Assembly (NCBI GenBank): GCA_041946825.1
Contig: JBHGBD010000003.1
Coordinates: forward strand, 248,001 to 312,000
Direction of reading: 5' to 3'
DNA length: 64,000 nt
DNA from: CAZTHM01 sp041946825
GTDB taxonomy: Bacteria; Acidobacteriota; Terriglobia; UBA7540
Made by a program: the position numbers and the translations under genes. Under the pieces are notes generated by a model. That model searched no databases. It was not told the origin of the DNA and saw only the letters and a list, made by a program, of their open reading frames with translations. Below, piece after piece: positions 14,631-23,612 of this stretch (positions within the stretch are counted from its first letter, which is position 1; every line of letters starts with the position of its first letter).

Positions 14631-17048
14631 ATGGCTAAATCGCTCGTCATCGTCGAATCGCCTGCCAAGGCGAAAACTATCAACAAGTACCTGGGGCCCG
14701 ACTACACCGTCAAGGCGTCCATGGGGCACATCATGGACTTGCCGAAGAAGGACCTGGGGGTGGATTTGAAGAACGACTTCAAGCCCACCTACATCACCAT
14801 TCCGGGAAAGAAGAATGTCATTCAGGAGTTGAAGACGGCAGCCGCCAAGGCGGACGCCGTCTATCTGGCCGCCGACCCGGACCGCGAAGGCGAAGCCATC
14901 TGCGCGCACCTCCAGGAGCTGCTGAACGGGAAGAAGCGGAAATTCCATCGCGTGCTTTTTAACGAAATCACAAAAGACGCTGTCCGCGAGGCGTTCGAGC
15001 ACCCGGGCGAGATCGACTCCAAACTCGTCGACGCGCAGCAGGCGCGACGGATTCTCGATCGGTTGGTGGGATACCAGGTCAGCCCGCTGCTTTGGGACAA
15101 GGTAAAGCGCGGCATCTCCGCGGGCCGCGTGCAGACGGTGGCGTTGCGCCTGATCGTCGAGCGCGAGCGCGAAATCCAGGCCTTCGTCAAGAAGGAATAC
15201 TGGACGATCGAAGCGCACGTGGAAGGCAGGAACCCGCCGCCGTTTGACGCCCGCCTCGTGAAATTCCGGGGCGACGACCTGGAGATTCCCGACCAGGCTA
15301 GCGCCGACACCCACGTCGCGGCGATCAAAGCCGCGCCCTTCGTCGTGCAATCGGTTACGACGAAGGAGAAGCGCAAATGGCCTGTGCCGCCCTTCATCAC
15401 CAGCAAGCTCCAGCAGGAGGCCGTGCGCAAGCTGCACTTTTCCGCCAAAAAGGCGATGATGCTGGCGCAGCGCCTCTATGAAGGCGTCGACCTGGGCGAG
15501 GAAGGCGCCGTCGGACTTATCACGTATATGCGCACGGATTCCACGCGCGTGGCGGAAGGCGCGCTGGCCGCGGCGCGCGACTACATCGGCAAAACATTCG
15601 GCAACGCTTATCTGCCCGAGCAGGCCGTCCGCTACAAAAGCAAAAAGGATGCGCAGGACGCCCATGAGGCCATCCGTCCCACGGACGTGACGCGCACGCC
15701 CGATGCGATGCGATCGTACCTTGGTCCCGACGAATTCAAGTTGTACAAACTCATCTGGCAACGTTTTGTGGCGTCGCAGATGAATCCCGCCGTCTTCGAC
15801 CAGACAACAATCGACATCGCGGCGGGCGAGTACCTCTTTCGCGCCACGGGGTCGGTCGAGAAATTCAACGGCTTCCGCGCGGTCTATGAGGAGGGCAAGG
15901 ATGAGAAAGCGGAGATGCTCGAGGACGAAGAACTGAAGCACCGCCTTCCCGCCGTGGCGGAGGGTGAAGCCCTCAAGCTTCGCCGGCTCCACCCCGAACA
16001 ACATTTTACCGAGCCGCCGCCGCGTTTCAACGAAGCAACTCTCGTAAAAGCGCTGGAAGAAAAGGGCATCGGGCGACCGTCCACTTATGCCACGATTCTT
16101 TCCGTTATCCAGAACCGCGCTTACGTCAACAAGCATTCGGGACGCTTTTACCCGACGGAGCTCGGGATGGTCGTCGCCGATATGCTGGTGAAAAACTTCA
16201 GCGACATCTTCGACGTGGCCTATACGGCGCGCATGGAGGAGGAACTCGACGAGGTTGAGGAAGGCAAGATGACCTGGACGGACGCCCTCGACGAGTTCTA
16301 CAAGAAGTTCAAGAAAGACCTTCGCCAGGCCGAGCGCGAGATGGATGACATCAAGGGTGAGGGCATTCCCACCGAGGTGAAGTGCGAGAAGTGCGGAAAA
16401 CCCATGAATATCCGCCTGGGCCGCAACGGGCAGTTCTTGGCCTGCACGGGCTACCCTGATTGCGACGGCACAAGCGACCTGCCGCCCGACCTCGCCGCCA
16501 AGTACGGAACGCCCGGCCCGCCCGCGCCGGAAGTTCCCGAGCAGAATTGCGAGAAGTGCGGCAAACCCATGGCCGTCAAGCGCGGACGCTTCGGGTTCTT
16601 CCTCGCTTGCACGGGATATCCGGAATGCCGCAATACCAAGAAAATCGTCATGAAGGAAGGCGCGGCGACGGCGGTGGGCGATACGCCGCTCGAAGAGAAG
16701 TGCCCGGAGTGCGGCAATCACCTTGTCATCAAGCACGGCCGCTACGGGCAATTCACCGCCTGCAGCAACTATCCCAAGTGCAAATACGTCAAGCGGCAAA
16801 CCCTCGGAATCGCCTGCCCGGAAAAAGGCTGCACGGGCGAGTTGGTCGTCCGCCGCACCAGGAAGGGCAAGACCTTTTACGGTTGCAGCCGCTATCCGGA
16901 ATGCAAATTCACGGCCTGGGATAAGCCTGTTGCCGAGCCGTGCCCCGACTGCGGCTCGCCGATTCTCCTCGAGAAGTTCAACAAAAACGGCCCACCGGTC
17001 CGTTACTGTCCCAACGAGGCCTGCAAGTACGAGCACGCAGTGGCGTGA
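14631..17048 (+). CDS. topA: DNA topoisomerase I
   Basis: 805 residues, type IA topoisomerase. A Toprim domain lies at the N terminus (SLVIVESPAKAKTINKYLG, and AADPDREGEAIC with the acidic metal triad). The catalytic Tyr299 is in GLITYMRTDSTR. The C-terminal third carries five Cys4 zinc-ribbon units, each like CEKCGKPM...ACTGYPDC; the last one reads CPDCG...CPNEAC. It relaxes negative supercoils. The start ATG is the first in frame after the repeat-filled gap. The gene is of ordinary composition and complete. Confidence 0.97.
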   Translation: MAKSLVIVESPAKAKTINKYLGPDYTVKASMGHIMDLPKKDLGVDLKNDFKPTYITIPGKKNVIQELKTAAAKADAVYLAADPDREGEAICAHLQELLNGKKRKFHRVLFNEITKDAVREAFEHPGEIDSKLVDAQQARRILDRLVGYQVSPLLWDKVKRGISAGRVQTVALRLIVEREREIQAFVKKEYWTIEAHVEGRNPPPFDARLVKFRGDDLEIPDQASADTHVAAIKAAPFVVQSVTTKEKRKWPVPPFITSKLQQEAVRKLHFSAKKAMMLAQRLYEGVDLGEEGAVGLITYMRTDSTRVAEGALAAARDYIGKTFGNAYLPEQAVRYKSKKDAQDAHEAIRPTDVTRTPDAMRSYLGPDEFKLYKLIWQRFVASQMNPAVFDQTTIDIAAGEYLFRATGSVEKFNGFRAVYEEGKDEKAEMLEDEELKHRLPAVAEGEALKLRRLHPEQHFTEPPPRFNEATLVKALEEKGIGRPSTYATILSVIQNRAYVNKHSGRFYPTELGMVVADMLVKNFSDIFDVAYTARMEEELDEVEEGKMTWTDALDEFYKKFKKDLRQAEREMDDIKGEGIPTEVKCEKCGKPMNIRLGRNGQFLACTGYPDCDGTSDLPPDLAAKYGTPGPPAPEVPEQNCEKCGKPMAVKRGRFGFFLACTGYPECRNTKKIVMKEGAATAVGDTPLEEKCPECGNHLVIKHGRYGQFTACSNYPKCKYVKRQTLGIACPEKGCTGELVVRRTRKGKTFYGCSRYPECKFTAWDKPVAEPCPDCGSPILLEKFNKNGPPVRYCPNEACKYEHAVA

Positions 17049-17053
17049 GAAAC

Positions 17054-17154
17054 AGTCAGAAGTTGAATGTCAAAAGTTGAAAGTCGAAAGTTCAACGTCG
17101 AAGCAGCTCCTCTTGCTTTCAACTTTGAACTTTCGACTTTAGACTTTTCAACTA
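17054..17154. repeat. micro-repeat inverted pair (GTTGAAAGTCGAAAGTTCAA hairpin)
   Basis: AAGTTGAATGTCAAAAGTTG and related units face TTTCAACTTTGAACTTTCG and AGACTTTTCAACT across a short centre. The block can form a long imperfect hairpin between the convergent topA and Uma2-type genes and might act as a bidirectional terminator. Confidence 0.75.
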
Positions 17155-17700
17155 CCTCTCCCACAGGCTGGACACAAGCAGGCTCAGGCCGGGAAACAAT
17201 GGTGAGGCTAATTCGTCGCCGAATGCGAGACTGGATGCCAGCTCGTAATTCCCCGCGTGCAAACGGAACACTTCCACAATCTTGGTCCAGGGGTCAATCC
17301 GCCAGAATTCCGGCACGCCATAGAGCGCGTATTGCTTCGGTTTGATTTCCCGGTCAAGGCGGGATGAGGATTCCGACAGGACTTCCACGACAAGATCCGG
17401 CGGCCCGGAAAGATTCTTCTCTCCAATGATGTGTAGCCGCGCCTTGGAAACGAACAGGATGTCGGGCTCCAAAACCGTGGAATCGGTGAACACAACATCG
17501 AGAGGGGCGACGTAGACTTCACCGAGCTCGTGCTTTCTTACATGTTCCCAAAGTTGGGCGAAAAGATTACCGATAACTCGCTGATGCAGGGGAATAGGTG
17601 AGGGTGTCACAAACAGTTCTCCGTTCACGATCTCGTAGCGGTTTCCGTCGGAGGGAAAATGCTGCAAGTCCTCGTAGGTGAACTTCGTGGAAATGCGCAT
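17152..17700 (-). CDS. Uma2 family (DUF820) putative nuclease-fold protein
   Basis: 182 residues. The N-terminal FTYEDLQHFPSDGNRYEIVNGELFVTPSP, the LEPDILFVSK strand, PPDLVVEVLSESSSRLDREIKPKQYALYGVPEFWRID show the PD-(D/E)XK-like core of the Uma2 family, with Asp (PDILF), Glu (VEVLS) and Lys (KPKQY). Such genes are numerous in cyanobacteria and soil bacteria and their function is unknown. It is the only minus-strand gene in a plus-strand run and interrupts the topA-trmFO order, which suggests insertion. Confidence 0.88.
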   Translation of the reverse strand: MRISTKFTYEDLQHFPSDGNRYEIVNGELFVTPSPIPLHQRVIGNLFAQLWEHVRKHELGEVYVAPLDVVFTDSTVLEPDILFVSKARLHIIGEKNLSGPPDLVVEVLSESSSRLDREIKPKQYALYGVPEFWRIDPWTKIVEVFRLHAGNYELASSLAFGDELASPLFPGLSLLVSSLWER

Positions 17701-17800
17701 GGGCGGATTATAGCACCCCGGAAAGGTCGTTTCAGTGTGCCAGTGAGTTCGAACGCTGTCTCGGCGCGCCTGTTATAATTACCGCGAGTAGGGGCGCCAA

Positions 17801-19150
17801 ATGCGACCGGTCATCATTGCGGGCGGAGGACTGGCGGGGAGCGAGGCGGCGTGGCAGCTCGCCGAGCGTGGAGTTCCCGTCACGCTCTACGAGATGCGGC
17901 CGGCGCGCTCGACGCCCGCGCACAAGACCGGCAACCTCGCGGAACTTGTCTGCAGCAATTCACTCAAGTCCAACTCTCCCGGTTCGGCCTCGTGGCTGCT
18001 GAAGGAAGAGTTGCGCCGGGCCGGGTCGCTGCTCCTCAAGCTGGCGGATGCCAACACCGTTCCGGGCGGCTCGGCCCTGGCGGTTGACCGCGAGCGTTTT
18101 GGCGAGGCCGTGACCGCGGCCGTCGCGCGGCATCCACTCATCGAATTACGTCGCGAGGAATTGCGGGAAATCCCCGCTTCGAATCTGGCGCTGATCGCTT
18201 CAGGCCCGCTGACTTCCGACGCGCTGACCGCTTGTTTGCAGGAGCTCACGGGTTCGGAGAACCTCTCCTTTTACGATTCCATCAGCCCCATCGTGGACGC
18301 GGAAACTCTCAACACGGAGCGGATCTTTCGCGCTTCGCGCTACGGGAAGGGAACTGAGGACTATCTGAATTGCCCGATGACGGAGAACGAATATCGCGAC
18401 TTCTACGAAGCGCTGATGGCGGCGGAGACTGTTCAGGCGCACGAGTTTGAAGACCTGAACTACTTCGAAGCCTGCCTGCCCATCGAAGAATTGGCGCGAC
18501 GCGGGCGCGACACGCTGCGCTTCGGGCCGATGAAGCCCGTAGGCCTGGTTGATCCGCGCACCGGCAAGAGGCCGTTTGCGGTTGTTCAGTTGCGGGCGGA
18601 GAACCTGCGGCATTCCAGCTACAACCTGGTGGGCTTCCAAAACCATTTGAAATTCCCCGAGCAGAAACGGGTCCTGCGCATGATCCCCGGCCTGGAGAAT
18701 GCGGAGTTCCTCCGTTACGGCCAGATCCACCGGAATACGTACCTCAACGCGCCGCGACTGCTGGCGCCAGATCTGAGCTTGCGGGGTTCCCAGAAGGTGT
18801 TTATTGCCGGCCAGCTTTCCGGGGTCGAGGGGTATGTGGAGTGCATCGCCACGGGGTTGCTGGCGGGATTGGCGATGGCCCACGGCGCGCGCGTTGAGCC
18901 ATTCGCTCCGCCTCCGCGCACGACGGCTCTGGGCTCGCTGGTTCATTACATCACTCATGCGGACGCGCATGACTACCAGCCGGCGAATATCTCCTTCGAT
19001 TTGCTGGCGCCGCGGGAGGACGTTCCACGCCACACTGCCCGCGACCGCCGCGCGCGCCGCATGGCTCAGTGTGATCGCGCGCTCGCGGATTTGGCTCAAT
19101 GGCTGGAAGGGGTGCGTCATGGCGAGGCGGTATTTTTAACTGGCGACTGA
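17801..19150 (+). CDS. trmFO: tRNA uracil-54 C5-methyltransferase, folate/FAD-dependent (TrmFO)
   Basis: 449 residues. The FAD-binding motif is at the very start (IIAGGGLAGSEAAWQLAERG), then the family motifs RPARSTPAHKTGNLAELVCSNS and GQLSGVEGYVECIATGLLAG. The enzyme makes ribothymidine at position 54 of tRNA using methylene-tetrahydrofolate. Length and motif order are normal. It is followed 31 bp later by the Xer recombinase gene. Confidence 0.95.
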   Translation: MRPVIIAGGGLAGSEAAWQLAERGVPVTLYEMRPARSTPAHKTGNLAELVCSNSLKSNSPGSASWLLKEELRRAGSLLLKLADANTVPGGSALAVDRERFGEAVTAAVARHPLIELRREELREIPASNLALIASGPLTSDALTACLQELTGSENLSFYDSISPIVDAETLNTERIFRASRYGKGTEDYLNCPMTENEYRDFYEALMAAETVQAHEFEDLNYFEACLPIEELARRGRDTLRFGPMKPVGLVDPRTGKRPFAVVQLRAENLRHSSYNLVGFQNHLKFPEQKRVLRMIPGLENAEFLRYGQIHRNTYLNAPRLLAPDLSLRGSQKVFIAGQLSGVEGYVECIATGLLAGLAMAHGARVEPFAPPPRTTALGSLVHYITHADAHDYQPANISFDLLAPREDVPRHTARDRRARRMAQCDRALADLAQWLEGVRHGEAVFLTGD

Positions 19151-19181
19151 CTACTGGCTACTGACTACCGGCAACGGCTCC

Positions 19182-20093
19182 ATGGACGAATTGATCGCAC
19201 GTTACATCCAATACCTCCAGTACGAGCGCAACGCTTCGCCGCACACGGTGAGGAACTATCGCAGCGACCTCCTCCAGTTCCGCGATTTCCTTGCAAGGGG
19301 CCAGACGGAAGAAAAGGTCAGCCTGAAATCCGTCGATGCGCTGCGCATCCGCGGCTTTCTTGCCTATCTGTTCGAGAAGGAAAAGAAGAAATCGTCGATC
19401 GCCCGAAAGCTCGCGGCCGTGCGGGCCTTCTTCAAGTTCCTCACCCGCGAGCGCGCGCTGGCGGAAAATCCCGCCGCCGTCATCTCGACCCCCAAGCAGG
19501 CGCGCACGCTTCCCCGCATCCTAAGCGAAGAGGAGATCAACGATTTCCTCAATCGAATTGGGCAGGCGGCTCAGGGCGGCGATCCGGCGCTGTTGCGCGA
19601 CCGCGCCATCCTCGAGCTGCTCTATGCCTCGGGACTGCGTGTGAGCGAACTGGTGGGGCTGGACCTGCGCAAGGTGAACTTCGGCGATGGGATTGTCCTG
19701 GTGCGTGGGAAGGGAGACAAGGAGCGAATCGTGCCGTTCGGGTCGAAGGCGCGTGAAGCCATCACCGCCTACCTTCCCGCCCGCGAAAAGATCCTGCACG
19801 AACACAAGACCGGTAGTCCGGCGCTGTTTCTGAACGCGCGAGGCGGAAGGCTGACCACGCGCTCAGTGGACCGCCTGCTCAAGCAGCGCATGAGGCAATT
19901 CGGGCCGAACGTCAAGGTCAGCCCGCACGGCTTGCGTCATGCTTTCGCCTCCCACCTGCTCGCCGAGGGCGCGGACCTGCGCGCCATCCAGGAAATGCTC
20001 GGCCACAAGAGCCTGGCCACGACTCAGAAGTACACCCAGGTATCGATTCAAAAGCTGATCGAGGTCTACGACAAGGCGCACCCGAAGGCGTGA
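19182..20093 (+). CDS. xerC: tyrosine recombinase XerC/XerD
   Basis: 303 residues. An N-terminal SAM-like DNA-binding domain (YIQYLQYERNASPHTVRNYRSDLLQF) precedes the catalytic domain with the first Arg in YASGLRVSELVGLDL, Lys in GKGDKERIVPFG, HGLRHAFASHLL, GHKSLATTQKYTQ (His and nucleophilic Tyr). This is the chromosome-dimer resolution type rather than a phage integrase: normal size, next to trmFO and dprA/topA, with no phage genes around. C versus D assignment is from gene order only. Confidence 0.9.
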   Translation: MDELIARYIQYLQYERNASPHTVRNYRSDLLQFRDFLARGQTEEKVSLKSVDALRIRGFLAYLFEKEKKKSSIARKLAAVRAFFKFLTRERALAENPAAVISTPKQARTLPRILSEEEINDFLNRIGQAAQGGDPALLRDRAILELLYASGLRVSELVGLDLRKVNFGDGIVLVRGKGDKERIVPFGSKAREAITAYLPAREKILHEHKTGSPALFLNARGGRLTTRSVDRLLKQRMRQFGPNVKVSPHGLRHAFASHLLAEGADLRAIQEMLGHKSLATTQKYTQVSIQKLIEVYDKAHPKA

Positions 20094-20096
20094 AGG

Positions 20097-20127
20097 CAGT
20101 CGAAAGTCGAAAGTCAAAAGTTGAAGG
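20097..20127. repeat. micro-repeat block (GTCGAAAGTCGAAAGTCAAAAG)
   Basis: A short run of GTCGAAA/GTCAAAA/GTTGAAG units right after the xerC stop codon, of the family described for the whole window. Confidence 0.75.
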
Positions 20128-20220
20128 ACCATGAGCTAGAGGAAGCGTACGTTTTCCCTTGCTCTGACTGTTGACAGGATTGCCGCGTGGGATAGAATCT
20201 GGAAGTCTCCAGTGGCCACC

Positions 20221-21012
20221 ATGAACCTGCCCAAAGTTTCTGTCGTCCAGTATCTCAATTCGGTCCCGCTGATTTGGGGAATGTTGAAGGGCGAGCAGCA
20301 GGGGCGCTATGAACTGAACTTCACGACGCCGGCCGCCTGCGCCGAGGCCATCCATCAGGGAAAGGCGGAAATCGGCATCGTGCCTTCCATTGAATATCAG
20401 CGGATGGAGAAGGCTCAGATTCTGAGCGGCCTGTCGATCGCTTCCAAAGAAGAAGCGAAGAGCGTCTTGCTGTTCAGCAACCGGCCGATCGAGGAAGTGA
20501 AGACCGTCGCGGTCGACAATTCTTCGCGGACGTCGGCAGCCTTGCTCAGGATTCTGATGCGCAAGTTCTATTCGCGCTTCATCAATGTCACTCCCGCCGC
20601 GCCCAAACCGGCGGATATGTTGAAGCGCGCGGATGCGGCCCTGGTCATCGGCGACCCGGCCCTTTCCTTCGACGGCCAGGTCCCCGAGGTGTACGACCTC
20701 GGCGCCGAGTGGAAGAAGTTCACGGGGCTGCCGTTTGTTTTTGCCTTGTGGGTCGGCCGCCAGGCAGCCAAGCCCGCGAAATTCCGCAAGGATTTCGAAG
20801 ACTCGCGGGACTTCGGGTTGGGGCACGTTGACGACATCGCCGCCGAGTACGCCCCGAAAGTCAACATGCGCCCCGCCGGCGTGAAGGTTTACCTGACCCG
20901 CAATATCGATTATTCTTTAGACGAAGAGAACCGCAAGGGCTTGCGCCTCTTTTATAAGCTGGCGCGCGAGACGGGGATCATTCCGGTCGAGAAGGATCTG
21001 AACTTCGTGTAG
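20221..21012 (+). CDS. mqnA: chorismate dehydratase MqnA (futalosine menaquinone pathway)
   Basis: 263 residues from the ATG at 20221 (GTG at 20212 is possible). VSVVQYLNSVPLIWGM, EIGIVPSIEYQRM and the ALVIGDPAL segment match MqnA, which has a periplasmic-binding-protein fold. It dehydrates chorismate to 3-enolpyruvyl-benzoate, the first step of the futalosine route. The next gene is mqnC, which supports the assignment. Menaquinone made this way would serve the cytochrome complex at 44.8-49.9 kb. Confidence 0.92.
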   Translation: MNLPKVSVVQYLNSVPLIWGMLKGEQQGRYELNFTTPAACAEAIHQGKAEIGIVPSIEYQRMEKAQILSGLSIASKEEAKSVLLFSNRPIEEVKTVAVDNSSRTSAALLRILMRKFYSRFINVTPAAPKPADMLKRADAALVIGDPALSFDGQVPEVYDLGAEWKKFTGLPFVFALWVGRQAAKPAKFRKDFEDSRDFGLGHVDDIAAEYAPKVNMRPAGVKVYLTRNIDYSLDEENRKGLRLFYKLARETGIIPVEKDLNFV

Positions 21013-21062
21013 TTGTCCAGGTGCGACGCGCGATTTGTCTCCTGGGCATCTGGAATCCGGTT

Positions 21063-22100
21063 ATGGGAATCACGCAATCGCAGGCGCTCGACATGTTGCG
21101 CTCGGATGACCTGCTGGGCATCGGCATGGAGGCCGACGCCCTCCGCCGGCGCCTGCATCCGGAACGCGTGGTCACCTACATCGTGGACCGCAACATCAAC
21201 TACACCAACTTCTGCACCGAGTACTGTTCCTTCTGCGCCTTCTATCGGCCGGTGGGCTCGCCGGAAGGCTACATTCAACCGCTGGAGTCCGTCTTTCAAA
21301 AGATTGATGAGACGATTGCCCTCGGCGGCACCGGAATCCTCATGCAAGGCGGGCTGCATCCTGACCTCAAGATCGACTACTACGAAAACTTGCTCTCCAA
21401 TATCAAACTCCGGTATCCGGAGATTCATCTCCATTGTTTCTCCTCGCCGGAAATTCTCAACATCGCGGAAGTCTCCGGCTTGACGCTCCGCGACACGATC
21501 GCGCGGCTGATGGATGCGGGGCTCGACTCGATTCCCGGCGGGGGCGCAGAAATCCTCGATGACGAGGTCCGCCAGCGCATCGCGCGCCTGAAGTGCACCA
21601 CGGACGAGTGGCTCGCCGTCCACCGCACGGCGCATCAGCTTGGCCTGCGCACCACGGCCACGATGATGTTCGGCTGCGGCGAGACCCTCCAGCATCGCAT
21701 CAATCACTTCGAGCACGTGCGCAGGCTCCAGGAAGAAACCGGCGGGTTCACGGCGTTTATTCCCTGGATGTTCCAGCGCGAGCACACGTCGCTCGGCAAC
21801 TTCATCAAAGAGGAAGCGACGGCGGTGGACTACCTGAAGACGCTCGCCGTCTCGCGGCTTTATCTGGACAACATCCAGAACGTCCAGGCTTCCTGGCTCA
21901 CGCCCGGCCAGAAAATCTGCCAGGTCGCGCTGCGCTTCGGCGGCAACGACGTGGGCAGTATCCTGATCGAGGAGAACGTCGTGCGGGCGGCGGGTTGCGC
22001 CAACACCACGAACGAGCAGGAACTGCGGCGGCTGATTTCCGACGCGGGCTTCCGGCCCGTGAAGCGCGACACCCTCTATCGGAAGTTCTTCCTGAACTGA
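21063..22100 (+). CDS. mqnC: dehypoxanthine futalosine cyclase MqnC (radical SAM)
   Basis: 345 residues from the ATG at 21063. The frame is open to a GTG at 21021, but the family normally begins near GITQSQALDML. The radical SAM cysteines are in CTEYCSFCAFYR. MQGGLHPDLKIDYYENLL and SIPGGGAEILDDEVR are typical of the MqnC/MqnE family. The Cys-3-2 spacing and position behind mqnA point to MqnC, which cyclises dehypoxanthine futalosine. mqnE, mqnB and mqnD are not in this window. Confidence 0.93.
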   Translation: MGITQSQALDMLRSDDLLGIGMEADALRRRLHPERVVTYIVDRNINYTNFCTEYCSFCAFYRPVGSPEGYIQPLESVFQKIDETIALGGTGILMQGGLHPDLKIDYYENLLSNIKLRYPEIHLHCFSSPEILNIAEVSGLTLRDTIARLMDAGLDSIPGGGAEILDDEVRQRIARLKCTTDEWLAVHRTAHQLGLRTTATMMFGCGETLQHRINHFEHVRRLQEETGGFTAFIPWMFQREHTSLGNFIKEEATAVDYLKTLAVSRLYLDNIQNVQASWLTPGQKICQVALRFGGNDVGSILIEENVVRAAGCANTTNEQELRRLISDAGFRPVKRDTLYRKFFLN

Positions 22101-22154
22101 ATTCCGTGATGGCTGGTTCTGCTGAAAACCTGACGCAGGGCCAAATCATTCCTA

Positions 22155-22183
22155 TTGACAAATGTCGTTGTAACAGACATATT
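22155..22183 (+). promoter_or_regulatory. sigma-70-type promoter with overlapping inverted repeat (MarR autoregulation)
   Basis: TTGACA (22155-22160) and CATATT (22178-22183) are 17 bases apart. Inside and overlapping them is ATGTC-N9-GACAT (22162-22180), an operator-like inverted repeat whose centre reads GTTGTAAC. A repressor bound here would block polymerase. The expected start point near 22190 falls on the GTG proposed as start of the MarR gene. Confidence 0.6.
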
Positions 22184-22189
22184 GGGCTG

Positions 22190-22861
22190 GTGACGGAGGA
22201 CTCTCCAACCAACCGCCCAAAAACAGTTCCGGAGCGGCGAAAACGCCGCCTGGGAGCCCCCTTGCCGAATGCCCGGCCCGAAGCGCACGAGGCCGGCAGA
22301 CTCCCGGCCGAGTCCGATCCGGAGAAGTCTCGGGGCAAGAACCCCTCCATCCCGAACGAGCCGAAAGCTTCCGCCGGCACGGACGGCCCGGTCGCTCGCA
22401 GGCTCCAGGCGGAGCTCCAGCAGCGCGTTCCATTCACCAATCTCGAGCAGGGAGTCTATCTGAGCATCCTGCGGACCGCCGACATTCTCGCCCGTGGCGT
22501 CGAGGAAGCCCTCAAGAAATTCGATCTGACGCGCACGCAATACAACGTTCTCCGCATCCTGCGCGGGGCGGGGCCGGGCGGCCTTTCCTGCCGCGAGGTG
22601 GGCGAGCGGATGCTTACGCACGACCCGGACGTCACCCGCCTCCTCGACCGCCTGGAGCGCCGCGGCCTGATCCAGCGCCAGCGCGAGAAACGCGACCGCC
22701 GCGTGATCATCGCCCGCATCACCGACGACGGGCTGCGCCTGCTCGCCGAGCTCGACGAGCCCGTCGCCGAGCTGCACCGGCGCCAGCTCTCGCACCTCGG
22801 CCCGGAGCGCCTCAAGACGCTCGCCACACTTCTGGAGGTAGCGCGCGGAACCGGCGAGTGA
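22190..22861 (+). CDS. MarR family transcriptional regulator
   Basis: The MarR domain occupies the C-terminal 140 residues (LRTADILARGVEEALKKFDLTRTQYNVLRIL, then the winged helix MLTHDPDVTRLLDRLERRGLIQRQREKRDRR). About 75 residues of Pro/Arg-rich, probably disordered sequence precede it. The frame is open upstream to an ATG at 22109, but the promoter lies inside that segment, so I place the start at GTG 22190, where the transcript would be leaderless; TTG near 22262 is another option. It precedes nitroreductase and pirin genes, a grouping typical of quinone or oxidative-stress regulons. Confidence 0.85.
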   Translation: MTEDSPTNRPKTVPERRKRRLGAPLPNARPEAHEAGRLPAESDPEKSRGKNPSIPNEPKASAGTDGPVARRLQAELQQRVPFTNLEQGVYLSILRTADILARGVEEALKKFDLTRTQYNVLRILRGAGPGGLSCREVGERMLTHDPDVTRLLDRLERRGLIQRQREKRDRRVIIARITDDGLRLLAELDEPVAELHRRQLSHLGPERLKTLATLLEVARGTGE

Positions 22862-22880
22862 CTTCCTGCATCCAATAGGT

Positions 22881-22896
22881 GTTATAACGATTATCG
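22881..22896. promoter_or_regulatory. palindromic operator candidate GTTATAACGATTATCG
   Basis: Two adjoining palindromes, GTTATAAC and CGATTATCG, lie 50 bp before the nitroreductase start. The GTTRTAAC core is shared with the centre of the inverted repeat in the MarR promoter (GTTGTAAC), so the same regulator probably binds both. TATAAC inside it could be the -10 box of the nitroreductase promoter, which would give repression by occlusion. Confidence 0.5.
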
Positions 22897-22945
22897 TGGT
22901 TGTGGGGGATCACATAACTTGCGACCCCAAGCCGGGAGGCAGGCC

Positions 22946-23533
22946 GTGAAAGTGATGGATTTAGCTGAAAATAAACAGGTTAACAAATATCCCCTGCTCG
23001 ACATAATTGCGCGGCGCTGGAGCCCGCGCCAGTTCAGCTCCCGGCCCGTCGAGCCGGAAAAGTTGCTAACTCTTTTCCAAGCAGCACGTTGGGCGCCTTC
23101 GAGCTTTAACCAGCAGCCCTGGAGCTTCATCCTGGCCCGGCGCGAAGACGCCGCCAACTACGCACGGCTGCTCAGCGTCCTGGCCGAGAAGAACGCCGAG
23201 TGGGCGCGCACGGCGCCCGTCCTGGCGCTCAGCGTGGCCCAGCGCGACTTCGACCGCACCGGCCGCCCCAACCGCCACGCCTGGCACGACGTGGGCCAGG
23301 CCGTAGCCTATCTGACATTGCAGGCCACGGCCCTGGGCCTCTCCGTCCACCAGATGGCGGGCTTCGACGCCGCGCGCGCCCGCGAGGTGCTGGCGATCCC
23401 CGAAGGGTACGAACCGGTCGCCGCCATCGCGCTCGGCTACGTGGACGACCCGACCCGGCCGCCCGAGCGCACGCGCCGCCCCACAAGCGAGTTTGTGTTC
23501 GAAGGAGAGTGGGGAAAGAGAATTGATGATTGA
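22946..23533 (+). CDS. nitroreductase family protein
   Basis: 195 residues from GTG 22946, chosen for the GGGAGG site six bases upstream; ATG 22955 is also possible. FMN-binding features of the family are visible: DIIARRWSPRQFSSRPVEPEKL, AARWAPSSFNQQPWSFILA, and GLSVHQMAGFDAARAREVLAIPEGYEPVAAIALGY. Such proteins reduce nitroaromatics, quinones or flavins with NAD(P)H. It lies between MarR and pirin genes, consistent with induction by electrophiles or quinones. Confidence 0.92.
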   Translation: MKVMDLAENKQVNKYPLLDIIARRWSPRQFSSRPVEPEKLLTLFQAARWAPSSFNQQPWSFILARREDAANYARLLSVLAEKNAEWARTAPVLALSVAQRDFDRTGRPNRHAWHDVGQAVAYLTLQATALGLSVHQMAGFDAARAREVLAIPEGYEPVAAIALGYVDDPTRPPERTRRPTSEFVFEGEWGKRIDD

Positions 23534-23561
23534 AAATTGAAGATTGCCGATTGCCCGGCGT

Positions 23562-23612
23562 TGTCATCCTGAGGAGTCCCGTTCTTTGGGACGACGAAGG
23601 ATCTCGGCATTT
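23562..23612 (+). repeat. GTCATCCTGAG dispersed repeat, copy 1
   Basis: 51-bp unit starting TGTCATCCTGAGGAGTCCCG and ending GAAGGATCTCGGCATTT. It is nearly identical to 23750-23800 and contains an imperfect hairpin around GTCCCG...GGGAC. Confidence 0.85.

Noticed and set aside
14523..17036. Very long open frame antisense to topA (over 800 codons)
   Set aside because: It mirrors topA codon structure in GC-rich DNA, has Arg/Leu/Gly-rich composition and no domain; topA itself is unambiguous.
19182..20093. Possible prophage or integron integrase
   Set aside because: No phage, attachment-site or cassette features nearby; size and neighbours fit housekeeping XerC/D.
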